This document shows positions 11,455-21,810 of a DNA stretch of 64,000 bases, piece by piece (position 1 is the stretch's first letter; the number at the start of each line of letters is the position of its first letter). Location: positions 3,658,001 through 3,722,000 of the forward strand of contig JALGAS010000003.1 in NCBI GenBank assembly GCA_023078685.1. Direction: 5' to 3'. The translations under genes and the position numbers were made by a program. This DNA is from Neopestalotiopsis rosae. Its lineage: Eukaryota > Ascomycota > Sordariomycetes > Amphisphaeriales > Sporocadaceae. The notes beneath the pieces were generated by a model. It did not search any database. It was not told where the DNA came from and saw nothing but the letters and a program-made list of their open reading frames with translations.

Positions 11455-12273
11455 ATGGCTCGCAGGAGAAAGACACCCAAGACACTGCCGGCTGGATGGA
11501 CACCGGCAAGTACCAAGTCCAAGGTTGAAGAGCCTGCTGCCAGTATAGACGCAGAGATCACAAGCAAAGTTGCAGAGCCTCCAGTTGTACTAGAAGAGGC
11601 CACGAATCCCTCTGCGTCAACGGCAACTACTGCATCACCCTCTGGAGTCGCCGAAAGCACGAAGAATGATCGGTGGCCAACCAGTAAACCTCTCTACTTT
11701 TGGGGTGAAAACAATGAAACCAAGGGGTACCTCTCGCAATGGCATCGAGAGCCCTTTTACGATCCTTCGGAGCCTTACGGCAACATTTACAAGACGGCCG
11801 AGCACTACATGATGTACCACAAGGCCATGCTGTTTGGCGACAAGAACATGGCGGCCAAGATTCTCCTGGTCGACAACCCCCGCCAGGCCAAGCAGCTGGG
11901 CAGAAGCGTCCACGACTTTGACGAGGACGTCTGGGTCGCGAACCGGATGCGCATTGTCAAGAGGGCCAATTACTGCAAGTTTACTTTCCCGCTGGCCCGC
12001 ACCGATAGCTTTGGTCCGGCAGAACGGGATTGGCGTCTTGGTTCGGGTAAGACCGCCAAGACGTTTCGCGCGACGAGCTTTCGTGAGCTGCTCCAGAGCA
12101 CGGGTGACAGATTCTTGGCCGAGGCGAGCCCGTATGATCGGATCTGGGGCATTGGCTTCCGGGAAGCTGATGCCGAGTCGAATCGTGATGGCTGGGGCGA
12201 GAATCTGCTGGGAAAGGCACTTATGGCTGTTCGTGAGGAGTTCAGAAAGGAGGATGCTGAGTTGAGGAACTGA
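11455..12273 (+). CDS. NADAR-domain protein (YbiA/DUF1768 family)
   Basis: Intronless, 272 aa. The first 75 residues are a low-complexity basic then A/S/T/E-rich tail. Residues about 80-265 are a NADAR domain: LYFWGENNETKGYLSQWHREPF, the hallmark YKTAEHYMMYHKAMLFGD with the conserved glutamate, ILLVDNPRQAKQLGRSVHDFDEDVW, and the terminal RIWGIGF-x-W-GENLLGKALM block. NADAR proteins act on ADP-ribose conjugates or N-glycosidic intermediates: bacterial YbiA works in riboflavin-intermediate clean-up and others remove ADP-ribose from guanine. The fungal substrate is unknown. The start was chosen at caccATGG, a strong Kozak context. An in-frame ATG at 11236 lies too close to the TATA box and encodes UTR-like sequence. 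Confidence 0.88.
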   Translation: MARRRKTPKTLPAGWTPASTKSKVEEPAASIDAEITSKVAEPPVVLEEATNPSASTATTASPSGVAESTKNDRWPTSKPLYFWGENNETKGYLSQWHREPFYDPSEPYGNIYKTAEHYMMYHKAMLFGDKNMAAKILLVDNPRQAKQLGRSVHDFDEDVWVANRMRIVKRANYCKFTFPLARTDSFGPAERDWRLGSGKTAKTFRATSFRELLQSTGDRFLAEASPYDRIWGIGFREADAESNRDGWGENLLGKALMAVREEFRKEDAELRN

Positions 12274-12785
12274 AGTCGATGAATCGTTAACGAGCATGTA
12301 TATGAAGCGAAGACAATGTTGTATATATACACTTACACAAGCGACATCACTTTGGAGTATAGATTCGAGTTGGACTTGAGGTAGATTAATATCAACAACA
12401 AGCGAAGATGGAGTTAAAAATACATTTGGCTCAAACATGCCCCAGACAAACTCTTCTGATTTGCACTCGAGGTATAATGTGCATGCTTTTTTTCTATCAT
12501 ACATCCACCCGCTAATGCATCTGCGCCTGTTTGAACGCCTCCATATCATGCTGTAGAGTGGTGTGAGAAGGCTTTCAATGCCTGGTTCTTTTTTCTTTGC
12601 CGGCCTCCCCAAATGGCCAAAAGCCGGTCTACTTGTCATTCCGTATGGTACAGTATTATAACACATATGTAGTAGTATAGGTCGATGTGAGATGTGAAGC
12701 GAATGGGCGTCCAGTGGCGTGCATATAGATATGTTTCCAATATCTCTGCCAGGTGACATGATCCGGCGCTTTATCACGCTCTTGT
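12274..12785. other. Convergent 3' intergenic region
   Basis: These 512 bp lie between the 3' ends of the NADAR gene and tim44. The sequence is AT-rich with TATATATACAC-like stretches just after each stop, as expected for 3' UTRs. Nothing else is seen. Confidence 0.5.
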
Positions 12786-14460
12786 TTAAATGTACTCGCG
12801 GGCGCTCTTCTGCATCTCAATCAATCTCCAACCTCTGGTCTCGGGGTTGGTAACGTCCTCGGGCGTCCTCGTGATGCCAATGGCGTAGGTGACGAGCTGC
12901 ACGCGGTCCTCCATGCCGGCGGCCAGCTCGTTGGTCTTGGCGTTGCGGTAGACGTGGACCTCCTGGGTGCGGCAGGTGATGATGAAGACGGGGATCTCGC
13001 CGGGCTCGAGCATGCGGGCTTTGAGCACGTCGACGTGGCGGATGTCGAGGATCTTGCCGTCCGACTTCATGCCCATCTGCAGGTACTGCTTGGTCAGGGC
13101 CTCGTAGACGGAGTACTGGGCGGCGGAAAGCCAGAGCTGCAGGGTCTCGGTGTCGCCCTTTACGTAGGCGTCGAGGACCTCGGGCAGAATGTACTCGCGC
13201 AGCTCCTGTAGGAAGGGCTCCATTTGGAAGTTGGGGTCCATTTGGCGGAACTTCTTGATGACCATTGCGGTCTCGTTCTCGGCGAAGAAGCCGGCGATGC
13301 GATCCGTGATGCTTCGCGCCGTCTCAATCAGAGGGTTCTCGGACTCCTTGTAGACATTCTTGGCGTTGAAGATACCCTGGAACAGCTTGTTCTGGTCCTT
13401 GAAGTCCCTCCAGGCCTCCTTCCAAGCTGCGTCCTTGTGGACAGTAACATTTGTACCAGCACTAGTATTATTAGCATTTTCGTAGTAAAGCGGACCAAAA
13501 AGGCTCAACATACTTGGGATCCTCAACCATGTCCTCCGGCTTGCCATACAGCTCAGCAGCTTGCTTCTCTCGCAGCTCCTTTGCCTTGCGGCGCTCCTCC
13601 TTCTCGACCCAACCACCATATCTCGAGCTGCTGCCATCGTCAATCACATTCTTGACGTTCTTGTAGGCCTCGGTCTCTCGGAGCGGCTTGGTGGCCTTGT
13701 CCAGAACATCACCAGTGACATTGGCACCCTTGCGGACGCCCTTCATCACCGACGTATCCCAGGTCCATGCAGCACCCTTGCCAATGGCAGTTCCAGTAGT
13801 CTTCAGCACCTTTCCAGTAGTCGAAGAAATGGCACCAGTGGTGGACTCGTAGGCTTCCCTGGCACGGCGGACATTTTCGCTTTCACTGAATTCCTTTGCG
13901 CCAGCTGCAAGCTGCTTAGTAGAGTCGTTCCACTCCTTGTTCTGCTTGAACTCGGTCTGCATAGTCTCCATGAAAACCTGCCACGGGGTCTTGTCACCGT
14001 GGGGCGGAGGCGGAGGCAGGTCATCCTTCTTTTGTTCTTGCTTCTTCTCGCCGTCTTCCGATTTATCGGCATCTTCGCCATCTTCTTTTTGCTCCTTCTT
14101 TGGTTGCTCTTCCGACTCGGGCTTGGCCTCGGCGTCAGCATCAACAGGCTTTTGTTCTTGTTTCGCGTCGGTGGGCTTGGCCTCGGTCTTGGGTGCGTCC
14201 TGGAGCCATCTCGACGACTGGTGGAAACTTCGCAGCTGCGCGTTTGCTATTGTTTGTGGCAAAAAGGGCGACCGCAGAGCAGCCAGAGCAGGGGATGATG
14301 TGGTTGTGAAGGAGGCAATCGGCGACGCGGCGTTTTGGCGCTCGAGACCAGTCAATATCCTCCTGTATGCGGGTGATCTGCCGTGTGAGGACGAAGCCAA
14401 TGAAGGCGTCCTTAATGCTGAAGAGGTTGAGCTTCTTGCGGCATGTCTGAGAGAACTCAT
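12786..14460 (-). CDS. tim44: Mitochondrial import motor subunit Tim44
   Basis: 540 aa from two exons (13514-14460, 12786-13461) split by a 52-bp intron. Tim44 tethers mitochondrial Hsp70 to the TIM23 channel on the matrix face of the inner membrane. The N-terminus is an S/R/A-rich presequence (MSSLRHAARSSTSSALRTPS, later RSFHQSSR). It is followed by an acidic KPESEEQPKKEQKEDGEDADK linker, the Hsp70/presequence-binding helical region (TPWQVFMETMQTEFKQNKEW) and a C-terminal Tim44 domain (about 330-540) with the IFNAKNVYKESENP, LIETARSITDRIAGFFAENE and YVKGDTETLQLWLSAAQYSVYEALTKQYLQMGMKSDGKILDIRHVDVLKARMLEPGEIPVFIITCRTQEVHVYRN blocks. Length matches fungal homologues. It is transcribed divergently from the mitoribosomal uS11m gene. 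Confidence 0.95.
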
Positions 14461-15069
14461 TTTGAATAAAAAATCTGGCAGTATTGATTTGACCTCACCC
14501 GTGGTTGAGGGAAAACAGAAACGGAAGAGGTGCGCAGAATTATAACCCGGAGCGGTATCGCAGGGAAGAGCGACAAAACTCGATGTTTTCTTCCTTGCGC
14601 TTCTGCAGACTGCGACGACTTTTTTGCTACGGGCTGTCCGACCCCAGCTGCAGCATTTGATGGGACCCTGCCCAGCCCAAAGAGTAAAAAATCCCGGAGC
14701 GGAGTTTTTGCCGCTTCCGATCCAACCCGCCTATGGAGTTCAGTTTGGGGGCACCGAATCACTGAGCTGGCGCTGAACCGTCCCCAAAGACTCCAGCCAG
14801 TTGAGTCAGCGATTGAGTTGGAGATTTGGGTACGTACCTTGAAGCACAGCATTCGAAGCTAGTCACAGTTTGGTGCTAGCGGCCCCTGTTCAGTTGTAGG
14901 CGCGCTACAGGACGGAATCTTCAAAATTTCGAGCTTCAGAGGTCCATTTGGCAGAATCGGGGTTTTTGATACGGGCAGGCAATTCAACAACCACTCCGGC
15001 CCCGGTGCAAGCTACGACAATTGAGAACTCGGTGCCGAGTGAGCTTCACCTTGTGCATGCGACATAACG
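14461..15069. promoter_or_regulatory. Shared divergent promoter, tim44 / uS11m
   Basis: This 609-bp gap lies between two head-to-head nuclear genes for mitochondrial proteins. No TATA box near either start is obvious. Short G/C-rich blocks occur (for example GCGGAGTTTTTGCCGC near 14699). Co-regulation is inferred from arrangement only. Confidence 0.5.
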
Positions 15070-15831
15070 ATGAGCAAGCCAGTCAGCCGCCTTTTGGCGT
15101 CGAGTATCCGACAGACTTCGCAATGGCAAGGTAGCAGCATATGCCTGCCGATCCGCTCATTCAGCCAGACATGTCGACGATTTGCCGATGAGTCGGCCAC
15201 GAATCCTCCCCCATCGGTCGCAGGAACGCCGCCGAGTGCTACATCAGCTCCTCAGACACAGCGACGCTCTGCGCAAACGCCCAGCTTCAGCAGCCTCTCC
15301 GATCTCAGCGCTTCACTAGCTGGCTCGCGCCCTGCTCAGAGCGGCCAGCAGCTCGCTCAAGATGCCATTGCCCGGGCACGTAACCAGCCCACTGCCCAGG
15401 AGGTCCTCCTGTCGTCCTCGGAAGAGTTGATTGACAAGGACAACTGGGCGCAGTACGAGGAACCATTCCACTTCCACATCTATGCCCACAAGCACAACAC
15501 GCACATTACGGTCACCAAGCCTGACCGCAACGCCATCATCTCTGTCAGCACCGGCAACATTGGCTTCAGAAGGTCAAAGAGGGGCACTTATGATGCCGCC
15601 TACCAGCTGGCTGCATATGTGATAGACAAGCTCAACCAGGGCAACTGGCACAAGAAGATTCATAAGCTCGAGGTGGTTCTCCGCGGCTTTGGCAACGGCC
15701 GCGAAGCCTCGACAAAGGTGTTGCTTGGAAACGAGGGCAAGTTCCTGAGACCAAAGATTGTCACGGTCAGTGACGCGACGAGATTGAAGTTTGGTGGTAC
15801 CAGGAGTCGCAAGCCCAGACGTCTGGGTTGA
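15070..15831 (+). CDS. Mitochondrial small-subunit ribosomal protein uS11m
   Basis: 253 aa, intronless. The first 40 residues are a basic, serine-rich mitochondrial presequence (MSKPVSRLLASSIRQTSQW..IRSFSQTCRRF), followed by a low-complexity S/P/Q segment. From about residue 135 the bacterial-S11-like domain appears: FHFHIYAHKHNTHITVTKPDRNAIISVSTGNIGFRRSKRGTYDAAYQLA, then LEVVLRGFGNGREASTKVL and the basic end DATRLKFGGTRSRKPRRLG, which contacts 16S-type rRNA. This corresponds to yeast Mrps18. Its divergent neighbour is tim44. Confidence 0.93.
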   Translation: MSKPVSRLLASSIRQTSQWQGSSICLPIRSFSQTCRRFADESATNPPPSVAGTPPSATSAPQTQRRSAQTPSFSSLSDLSASLAGSRPAQSGQQLAQDAIARARNQPTAQEVLLSSSEELIDKDNWAQYEEPFHFHIYAHKHNTHITVTKPDRNAIISVSTGNIGFRRSKRGTYDAAYQLAAYVIDKLNQGNWHKKIHKLEVVLRGFGNGREASTKVLLGNEGKFLRPKIVTVSDATRLKFGGTRSRKPRRLG

Positions 15832-16251
15832 TTGGATTATTGGTTGTATCATTGGTTCAGCAGTCCATTGGTGGAAATGGTTTTGCTCTGTAACATAAGA
15901 CTTATACGTCGTGTATATTTGACTTGACTACGTGCGGTACAAAAAATGCTCAGTAGTGCAGAGATGCAAAGATTCAAGGATTGCGATGTATCGCTGTTGA
16001 ACATGCAAATGTGCGATCATATTGATGTAACATCCTGGTATCTTAATGGCAGAAGCATGACAAAGGCCCAAAATCTGAATACACGGCAAGCAACGCCTTA
16101 AAACGCCTCGAAATGCAATCTTCCCATCGAACCTGTGCGCCCGTATCATCAAGTTCGTAGTCCCGTTTGATGCCGACTTGAAATGGCAAGCGTCCGTGGT
16201 TGCGGCAATTTGAGCACCTCCGCGCCACGGAATTGCTGCTATAGTCGAGCT
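15832..16251. other. Convergent 3' intergenic region
   Basis: These 420 bp separate the uS11m stop and the PPPDE gene stop. Only overlapping short ORFs without domains are present. Confidence 0.5.
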
Positions 16252-17087
16252 TTAATGTGCAGACACTCTTTCAGCAGCAGGGAGAGCCCGTCCGCTGGAG
16301 TCTCTGCCAGCCTTGGCTTTGCCCTTTCCTTTCCCTGAACCACTGGACGCAGTTCCATCAGCACCTTGGTTGTTGGCCAGATTTCCCCGGTAGCTATTCT
16401 CCCGGCTCAAGAATCCCGTGCCCTCGTTGGTAGTCAACTCGTCGTCGCTCTCTTCGACTAGTGCTCCCTCCGCGGTCTCATAATCCGGTGGCTCGAGCCA
16501 GTCTCGCGGTACGACGCAGGGAAGGGCCACACCGATTTGAGCAGCACGGTTGAGCCAGGTAGGCCCCCGCCGACCAGTCAAGCGCTCACATAAGCTCTGA
16601 GTAAAGTGGTTGCAGTTTTTGGTCAGGAGATTGTAGCTCGTGCCAGGAAAGTCTTCGCTTGTCGACTTGATAATGGCGTCAATCTCGGCTTGGGTCGCAA
16701 AGGTGAAGCCGTGCAATATCTCCGTCTTGAAGGTGGCACCTGGCGGGCAGGTACGCGGCTCTGTCCAGTAAACGCCAGTCACCGACGGTCGATCGTGACC
16801 TCCGTAGGCGTATTCGCGGCCATTGATCACGACACCGGTATGCAAAAGGGAGGAGCCAAAGGTCCAGAGAACCGAAGAAAGGCGACCGGGCTGCGATGAG
16901 AGGTCCTGTTATTAGCTACCTTGTCTGATACGTTGGCTCGTGCTGCCGAGTGGATATGCCGACTTACCGGGAGTAGATCGTAGACATTTATGACGACTTC
17001 CGTGCGGGACAGCGATAATGTTGATCTATGCGACGATTGCCTGCTCGACCGGCTCATGGAGTTTCTTCCGGCTTGCTTTGAGGACAT
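16252..17087 (-). CDS. PPPDE-family cysteine protease (DeSI-like deubiquitinase/deSUMOylase)
   Basis: 252 aa from exons 16968-17087 and 16252-16890 with a 77-bp intron (GTAAGT..TCGCAG). The PPPDE fold spans about residues 30-165: VVINVYDLLPPGRLSSVLWTFGSSLLHTGVVINGREYAYGG, then YNLLTKNCNHFTQSLCERLTG. The catalytic pair is visible as His57 (LLHTGVV) and Cys133 (KNCNHFT). The C-terminal 90 residues are polar and G/S/K-rich, probably disordered. Family members cleave ubiquitin or SUMO conjugates in the cytosol or nucleus; which modifier is used here cannot be told. It is transcribed divergently from OLA1. Confidence 0.9.
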
Positions 17088-18267
17088 GGCGAGGCGGACT
17101 GAGAAGCAATGCGTGTGGGGATGCTTTTGAGGCTCTAAGATGCGATTGGTAGCGGGTGTGGAGTTTGTCTCAGCGCGGAAGAGAGCAATGGCCTGCTATG
17201 CACGATGCATGTGCGATATGCTCGTGTGCTTGCTCAGATGTACAGACGTTTGATTTGTCTGCTGAGCATTGAGGTGATATGGGGAGTAATAAGTATACAG
17301 AGGTTACTCAGGAAGCGGGTAAACGTGATTCAGGATAAGGCATCATCAGGATTCATGTCTCAATTCACCCCCGAGGAGGTCTGCCTGAGGTCGAGAACGA
17401 GAACCGATCCAAGCACTAGGACAGACCTGGGACGGCGTCAGCCACTGGCAGCCAAGCTGATGCATGCGGGACATGATCCAATTCCTGCCTTCGCTTTAGC
17501 ATGAACCTGAGCTTTGGCCCCCCTGGCCCGGTCCCCGGCCAACATTGTCTGGAACTCTGGGGCTATTTGGTAAGCCTGGGGTGACAGTGACGTCGTAAGC
17601 TGTTACCGGTCACAGGTAGCTCTTCTCAGCAGGTAACAGGTCATTGTGTCCCAGATAGCCGCATTTTGCCAGCGGGTTCACCACTGGGACCTGCCTAGTC
17701 AGCTAGTGACCATCCCCCGGCGTAACATGGTACCGAGCTCCGACACAGCTCTCTAGTTCCCCAGTTACACACGCAACCTAAAAACTTGGAATTTGATTGG
17801 GAAAAAAACCCACTGAAAACTGCAAAGGAATTTTTTTCCCTCGTTCATTCGAGCAACCCCTCCATTTTCAAATGCTGCAGGTGTAAAGAAGCTCCCCTCC
17901 TTTGCTTGAGGCTGCCCACCACTGCCCGCTTTCTTCCCTTTTTCTTACTCTTTTTCATTTCTTCAGATACCCAATCCCGCCCGCTTCGTAGACAAACTCT
18001 TGATTGAGATTTGCCTCGAATCCCACCACTACATCCTTCTTTGCGTCTCAGGCTGGTTTAATCTCCAGCCCGAACCGAAAACAACAGACCACCGTGTCTT
18101 CCCTACTATTTCCCACGCCCTTCTCTTCTCTGGCCCGCATCGCTCGTCCATCTGCAGCTAGCTCTGCATATTCTGTCATCTCGGTAGTGCCCAGAAGCGC
18201 TGCTGCAAACTCCCCACTCTACTGTTTCGTCGCTTGCCGCGGTTACTCGAACAAGAAAAAGCCCAAG
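17088..18267. other. Divergent promoter region and long OLA1 leader
   Basis: These 1.2 kb lie between the PPPDE gene and OLA1. A CRE/ATF-like TGACGTC is at 17588-17594. Around 17600-17640 are GTTACCGGTCAC and GGTAACAGGTCA repeats. From 17780 the sequence is pyrimidine-rich, as in fungal 5' UTRs. A four-codon upstream ATG ORF starts at 17872. From 18004 to 18267 the OLA1 frame stays open with no ATG (see finding). Confidence 0.5.
17588..17594 (+). promoter_or_regulatory. CRE/ATF-like site
   Basis: TGACGTC matches the core bound by fungal bZIP factors of the ATF/CREB class. It lies about 670 bp before OLA1 and 500 bp before the PPPDE start. A single occurrence gives only weak evidence. Confidence 0.25.
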
Positions 18268-19717
18268 ATGGCTCCCAAGAAGGCTGTCAAGGAGGAGAAG
18301 ATCCCTCTGGGTCGTCCCGGAAACAACTTGAAGAGCGGTATTGTCGGTCTTGCCAACGTTGGAAAGTCGACACTGTTCCAGGCCATTACCAAGTGTAACC
18401 TTGGTAACCCCGCCGTATGTTGATCTGCACAAGATTTTACGAGCACGCAGCGCTGACAGCCTCCGAAGAACTTCCCCTACGCTACCATTGACCCCGAGGA
18501 GGCTCGTGTCATCGTGCCCGACGACCGATATGACTGGCTTTGCGAGAAGTACAACCCCAAGTCGCGCGTCCCCGCCAACTTGACGGTTTACGATATCGCT
18601 GGTCTCACAAGAGGTGCCTCTACTGGTGCTGGTCTTGGAAACGCTTTCTTGTCGCACATCCGAGCCGTCGATGCCATCTTCCAGGTCGTTCGTTGCTTCG
18701 ATGATGCCGAGATTATCCACGTTGAGGGTGACGTGAACCCCGTCAGAGATCTCGACATTATTGCCGAGGAGCTGCGTCTCAAGGATATTGAGTTCGTCGA
18801 GAAGGCCCTTGAGAACCAAAAGAAGAAGACCCGCATGGGTGGTCAGAGTTTAGAGGTCAAGAAGGCCAAGGAGGAGCAAGATATCATTGAGAAGGTCCTC
18901 AACTGGATCAAGGATGGCAAGGATGTCCGAAAGGGCACCTGGTCACCAAAGGAGGTAAGACTTACTGATTTCGCTACCTGCATCCCCATTCGCACCTTTA
19001 TGATGAATAAGGGCCAAATGGCCTGATTCAAACCCAGCTCTTCGAATGCCTCAACATACAACGCAGAGGACATTATGAGATAAGAAACACAATCTGATTG
19101 CAACTCAACAATCCATCTTCGTCAGCACTCAAGATGTCGAATCATAGCTAACGCTATTTCAATAGGTCGAGGTTATCAACCCTCTTTTCCTCCTCTCTGC
19201 CAAGCCTGTCGTCTACTTGGTCAACCTGTCCGAGAAGGACTTCATCCGCAAGAAGAACAAGCATCTTCCTAAGATTGCCGAGTGGATGAAGGAGCACGCC
19301 GCTGGTGACCCTATTCTGCCCCTCTCCGTCTGCTTCGAGGAGCGTCTTACACACTTCGAGACCGAGGCCGAGGCTGCTGAGGAGTGCAAGAACCTGGGTG
19401 TCGAGTCTTCGCTGCCCAAGATTGTGCTGACCATGCGCAAGGCTCTGGGACTTGGCAGCTTCTTCACCACCGGTACCGATGAGGTCCGACAGTGGACTAT
19501 CCGTCTTGGAATCAAGGCACCGCAAGCCGCTGGTGTTATTCACACAGATTTCGAGAAGACTTTCATCCAGGCCGTTGTATACAACTTCAACATGCTCAAG
19601 GAGCTTGGTGACGAAGGCGAAGTCAAGGCCAAGGGTAAGATCATGACCAAGGGTAAGGACTACGTCGTCGAGGACGGTGATATCCTGCTCATCAAGGCCG
19701 GTGCCGCCAAGGGTTAG
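18268..19717 (+). CDS. OLA1: OLA1/YchF-type P-loop ATPase
   Basis: 394 aa, the usual eukaryotic length. Exons: 18268-18414, 18469-18954, 19166-19717, with introns of 54 and 211 bp. The G domain shows G1 GLANVGKST, G3 DIAGLTRGAS and the family-specific NLSEKDF in place of NKxD, the feature linked with ATP over GTP preference. A helical coiled-coil insert (EFVEKALENQKKKTRMGGQ..) and a C-terminal TGS domain (VRQWTIRLGIKAPQAAGVIHTDFEKTFIQAVVYNF..YVVEDGDILLIKAGAAKG) follow. OLA1 binds ribosomes and acts in stress and translation control. The start is MAPKKAVKEEKIPLGRPGNN, the conserved N-terminus. The frame remains open 88 codons upstream without an ATG, possibly giving a second, mitochondrial form through near-cognate initiation. 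Confidence 0.95.
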
Positions 19718-20172
19718 ATGTGATAGAAAAAATGTCAAGAATAAAGATATTGAGAACAAAACGAGATTACAATATTTATGTGATGATGGCATGCGTGATT
19801 ATAATCATGCCACTTCGACTGACGTTGATGACAACATGACTCAAATTGCTGATAGTATACGGAGCGCAGCATAGCTTGCATTTGTGAAGTTGATTAGCCT
19901 TGAAGGAAAGTGGATGAGAACTTTTGAAACAATCAATAACTCATCTTTCATTTAGCTGATTACAACTAAATTCATCATGAGGTTTCTTTCCACCCCAACA
20001 TAAGCAGAAGGTGCTCCCAACCCATTAGTATACCAAAGCATCGTCATCAGAAGTGAAAATCACATCCATAGCTTGACTAAACTCTCAAACGACTGTCTCT
20101 CAATGTGCTTATGTAGCAGCTATATCGGTTTCCTCTCACAAATGTCAATTATTGCGACTCTTGTTTCCTATT
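19718..20172. other. Convergent 3' intergenic region
   Basis: This is an AT-rich 455-bp gap between the OLA1 stop and the 3' end of the NLR N-domain gene. Nothing recognisable is present. Confidence 0.5.
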
Positions 20173-21115
20173 CTAGTTTCCTGCAAGGAATCTCAATACA
20201 TCTGGGTTGGCGTTGTTCAGATTCAGATTCCCAATTCCCTCAAAAGCGCCGCCACTGGCCTCGGCAATATCAACGGAAACGGACGGTGCATCAGCCATGA
20301 TCGGTCCTAGATTTCCTATCACCTGCCTAGCCCGGTCCAAGGCCTTTGCATGTCGCACTTTAGTCCTGGAGTCGCTGACATGAACAGCTGCAATCGCGTC
20401 GGTGCACAGCTGTACACATTGCTGCAAGAGCTGCCCATGATTCTTCAACGTCTTCTGCACTGCTTCGACTTGTTGTGGACTAATGGCCACATTGGACGAT
20501 GACATGGCCTCAAGAGTCAAGAACAATGCCTCTAGCTTTCCAGTCCATGTGCTCATTATCGTGGTAGTCATTTCCTGGAAGTCGGTGAGCTGTGCTTCGT
20601 TACGGGACAAAGCCTTGCTACTTATTGTTAACCATAGTATTCTCATTCAGGGCTCATACATTGAATTTAACCTACAGCGTGGATACACTAGTTGCAATCT
20701 GTAGAGTGGTTTTTGTAGTGTTGAGCTTTTCTCTGAGTAGAGCGACGTCGCTTTTGTTGAAATGAAGTCGAAGTCTGTCCCACCGAGACGTGTGATCTTG
20801 GGTTGAGTGAGACGTCAGACTAGAAATCTTGTTGACGAAATCCGTGCACGTTTCATTGCAATTATGTAGAGGTTCCGTCAAGTCTGTCAAAGTAGCTTTC
20901 TGCGCACCAGAAAGATCACTGTCGTGCGTCACTCCTAGGCATCCTCTCAACGAGTCCAGAGCCAGAATTAAGGCTTTAACATCCTGCGATATGTCTTCAT
21001 ACTCGTTTGGAGCCTTCTTGTACTGATCGATTACGTCGCTGATAGATCTGCAGCTACTGTACAACAAGCTGACAATGGCCAGAGCTGTACCCGTGACGCT
21101 GAGCGGATCTGCCAT
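20173..21115 (-). CDS. Stand-alone fungal NLR/STAND N-terminal-domain protein
   Basis: 294 aa from exons 20676-21115 and 20173-20617 with a 58-bp intron (GTAGGT..AAGTAG). The start MADPLSVTGTALAIVSLLYSSCRSISDVI and the following SQDVKALILALDSLRGCLG helix match the 'fungal N-terminal domain of STAND proteins' type. There, a hydrophobic first helix precedes a helical bundle, which in related proteins acts as a membrane-active or signalling effector of NLR immunity. The rest is helical, with no NACHT or NB-ARC P-loop and no repeats, so this is a signalling domain without its sensor. Residues about 240-294 end in a G/N-rich tail. A decayed NACHT gene lies less than 1 kb away on the other strand. 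Confidence 0.75.
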
Positions 21116-21810
21116 TTCGATAGCCTTCTTCAGAAGCCCGAAATCTAGCATTAAAATACGGGAAAGACTTCTATGTGACGGCTCAGGCTATAAAGCCAAC
21201 CTATATAATCAAAATCTATCGTAGCGCATAAGGCTGTGTGGTCTGGTCCAAACATAAAGCAATCGTATTCAGATCAGCCTGCATACATTGTTCTGTCTTG
21301 TTCGCTTTTCATTTCCAAAATGTTGCATGAGCACAGCCTGCCTGACGTGTCATCTGCATATGGAACGGCAAGCGTGTAGGTCATTCAACCCCAAGCCATG
21401 AGATAGGCAACGCGATTGGACAAGGCTGTCTCGATTCCTGCGTGAGGGGTACGGCCACTTTGAGCCGCATGCTTACGAACAATTCGTCTTGTGAAATTTC
21501 TCTCCCCGCTTCTCATTACAGCTCAACACGTGCCGTCATTGTCTGACTTCAGCTTGTCGACGCGAGGACTGTTGCTTGACCTTGAACGAACCTGGATCTG
21601 GCCTACTGAGTAACATAGGCGTCCGGGAAGTTGTAAGGTCGAATATGGGTCGTGACCGATCCCTGGCTAGCATCACCTCGTACCATGACGAATGTTGATG
21701 TCTACGAATTGGAGTCCGCGATCGCGGACTGACGCTTCGCCTACAACACGACGATCAGAACATTTCATCAAGGGGCGCGTGAGGACGACAAGGCACAGCG
21801 ACGATGGAAA
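21116..21810. other. Intergenic region between NLR N-domain gene and NACHT relic
   Basis: Just under 700 bp with no coding signal. CGA and TGA triplets are frequent, but no repeat boundaries or target-site duplications could be seen. Confidence 0.4.
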
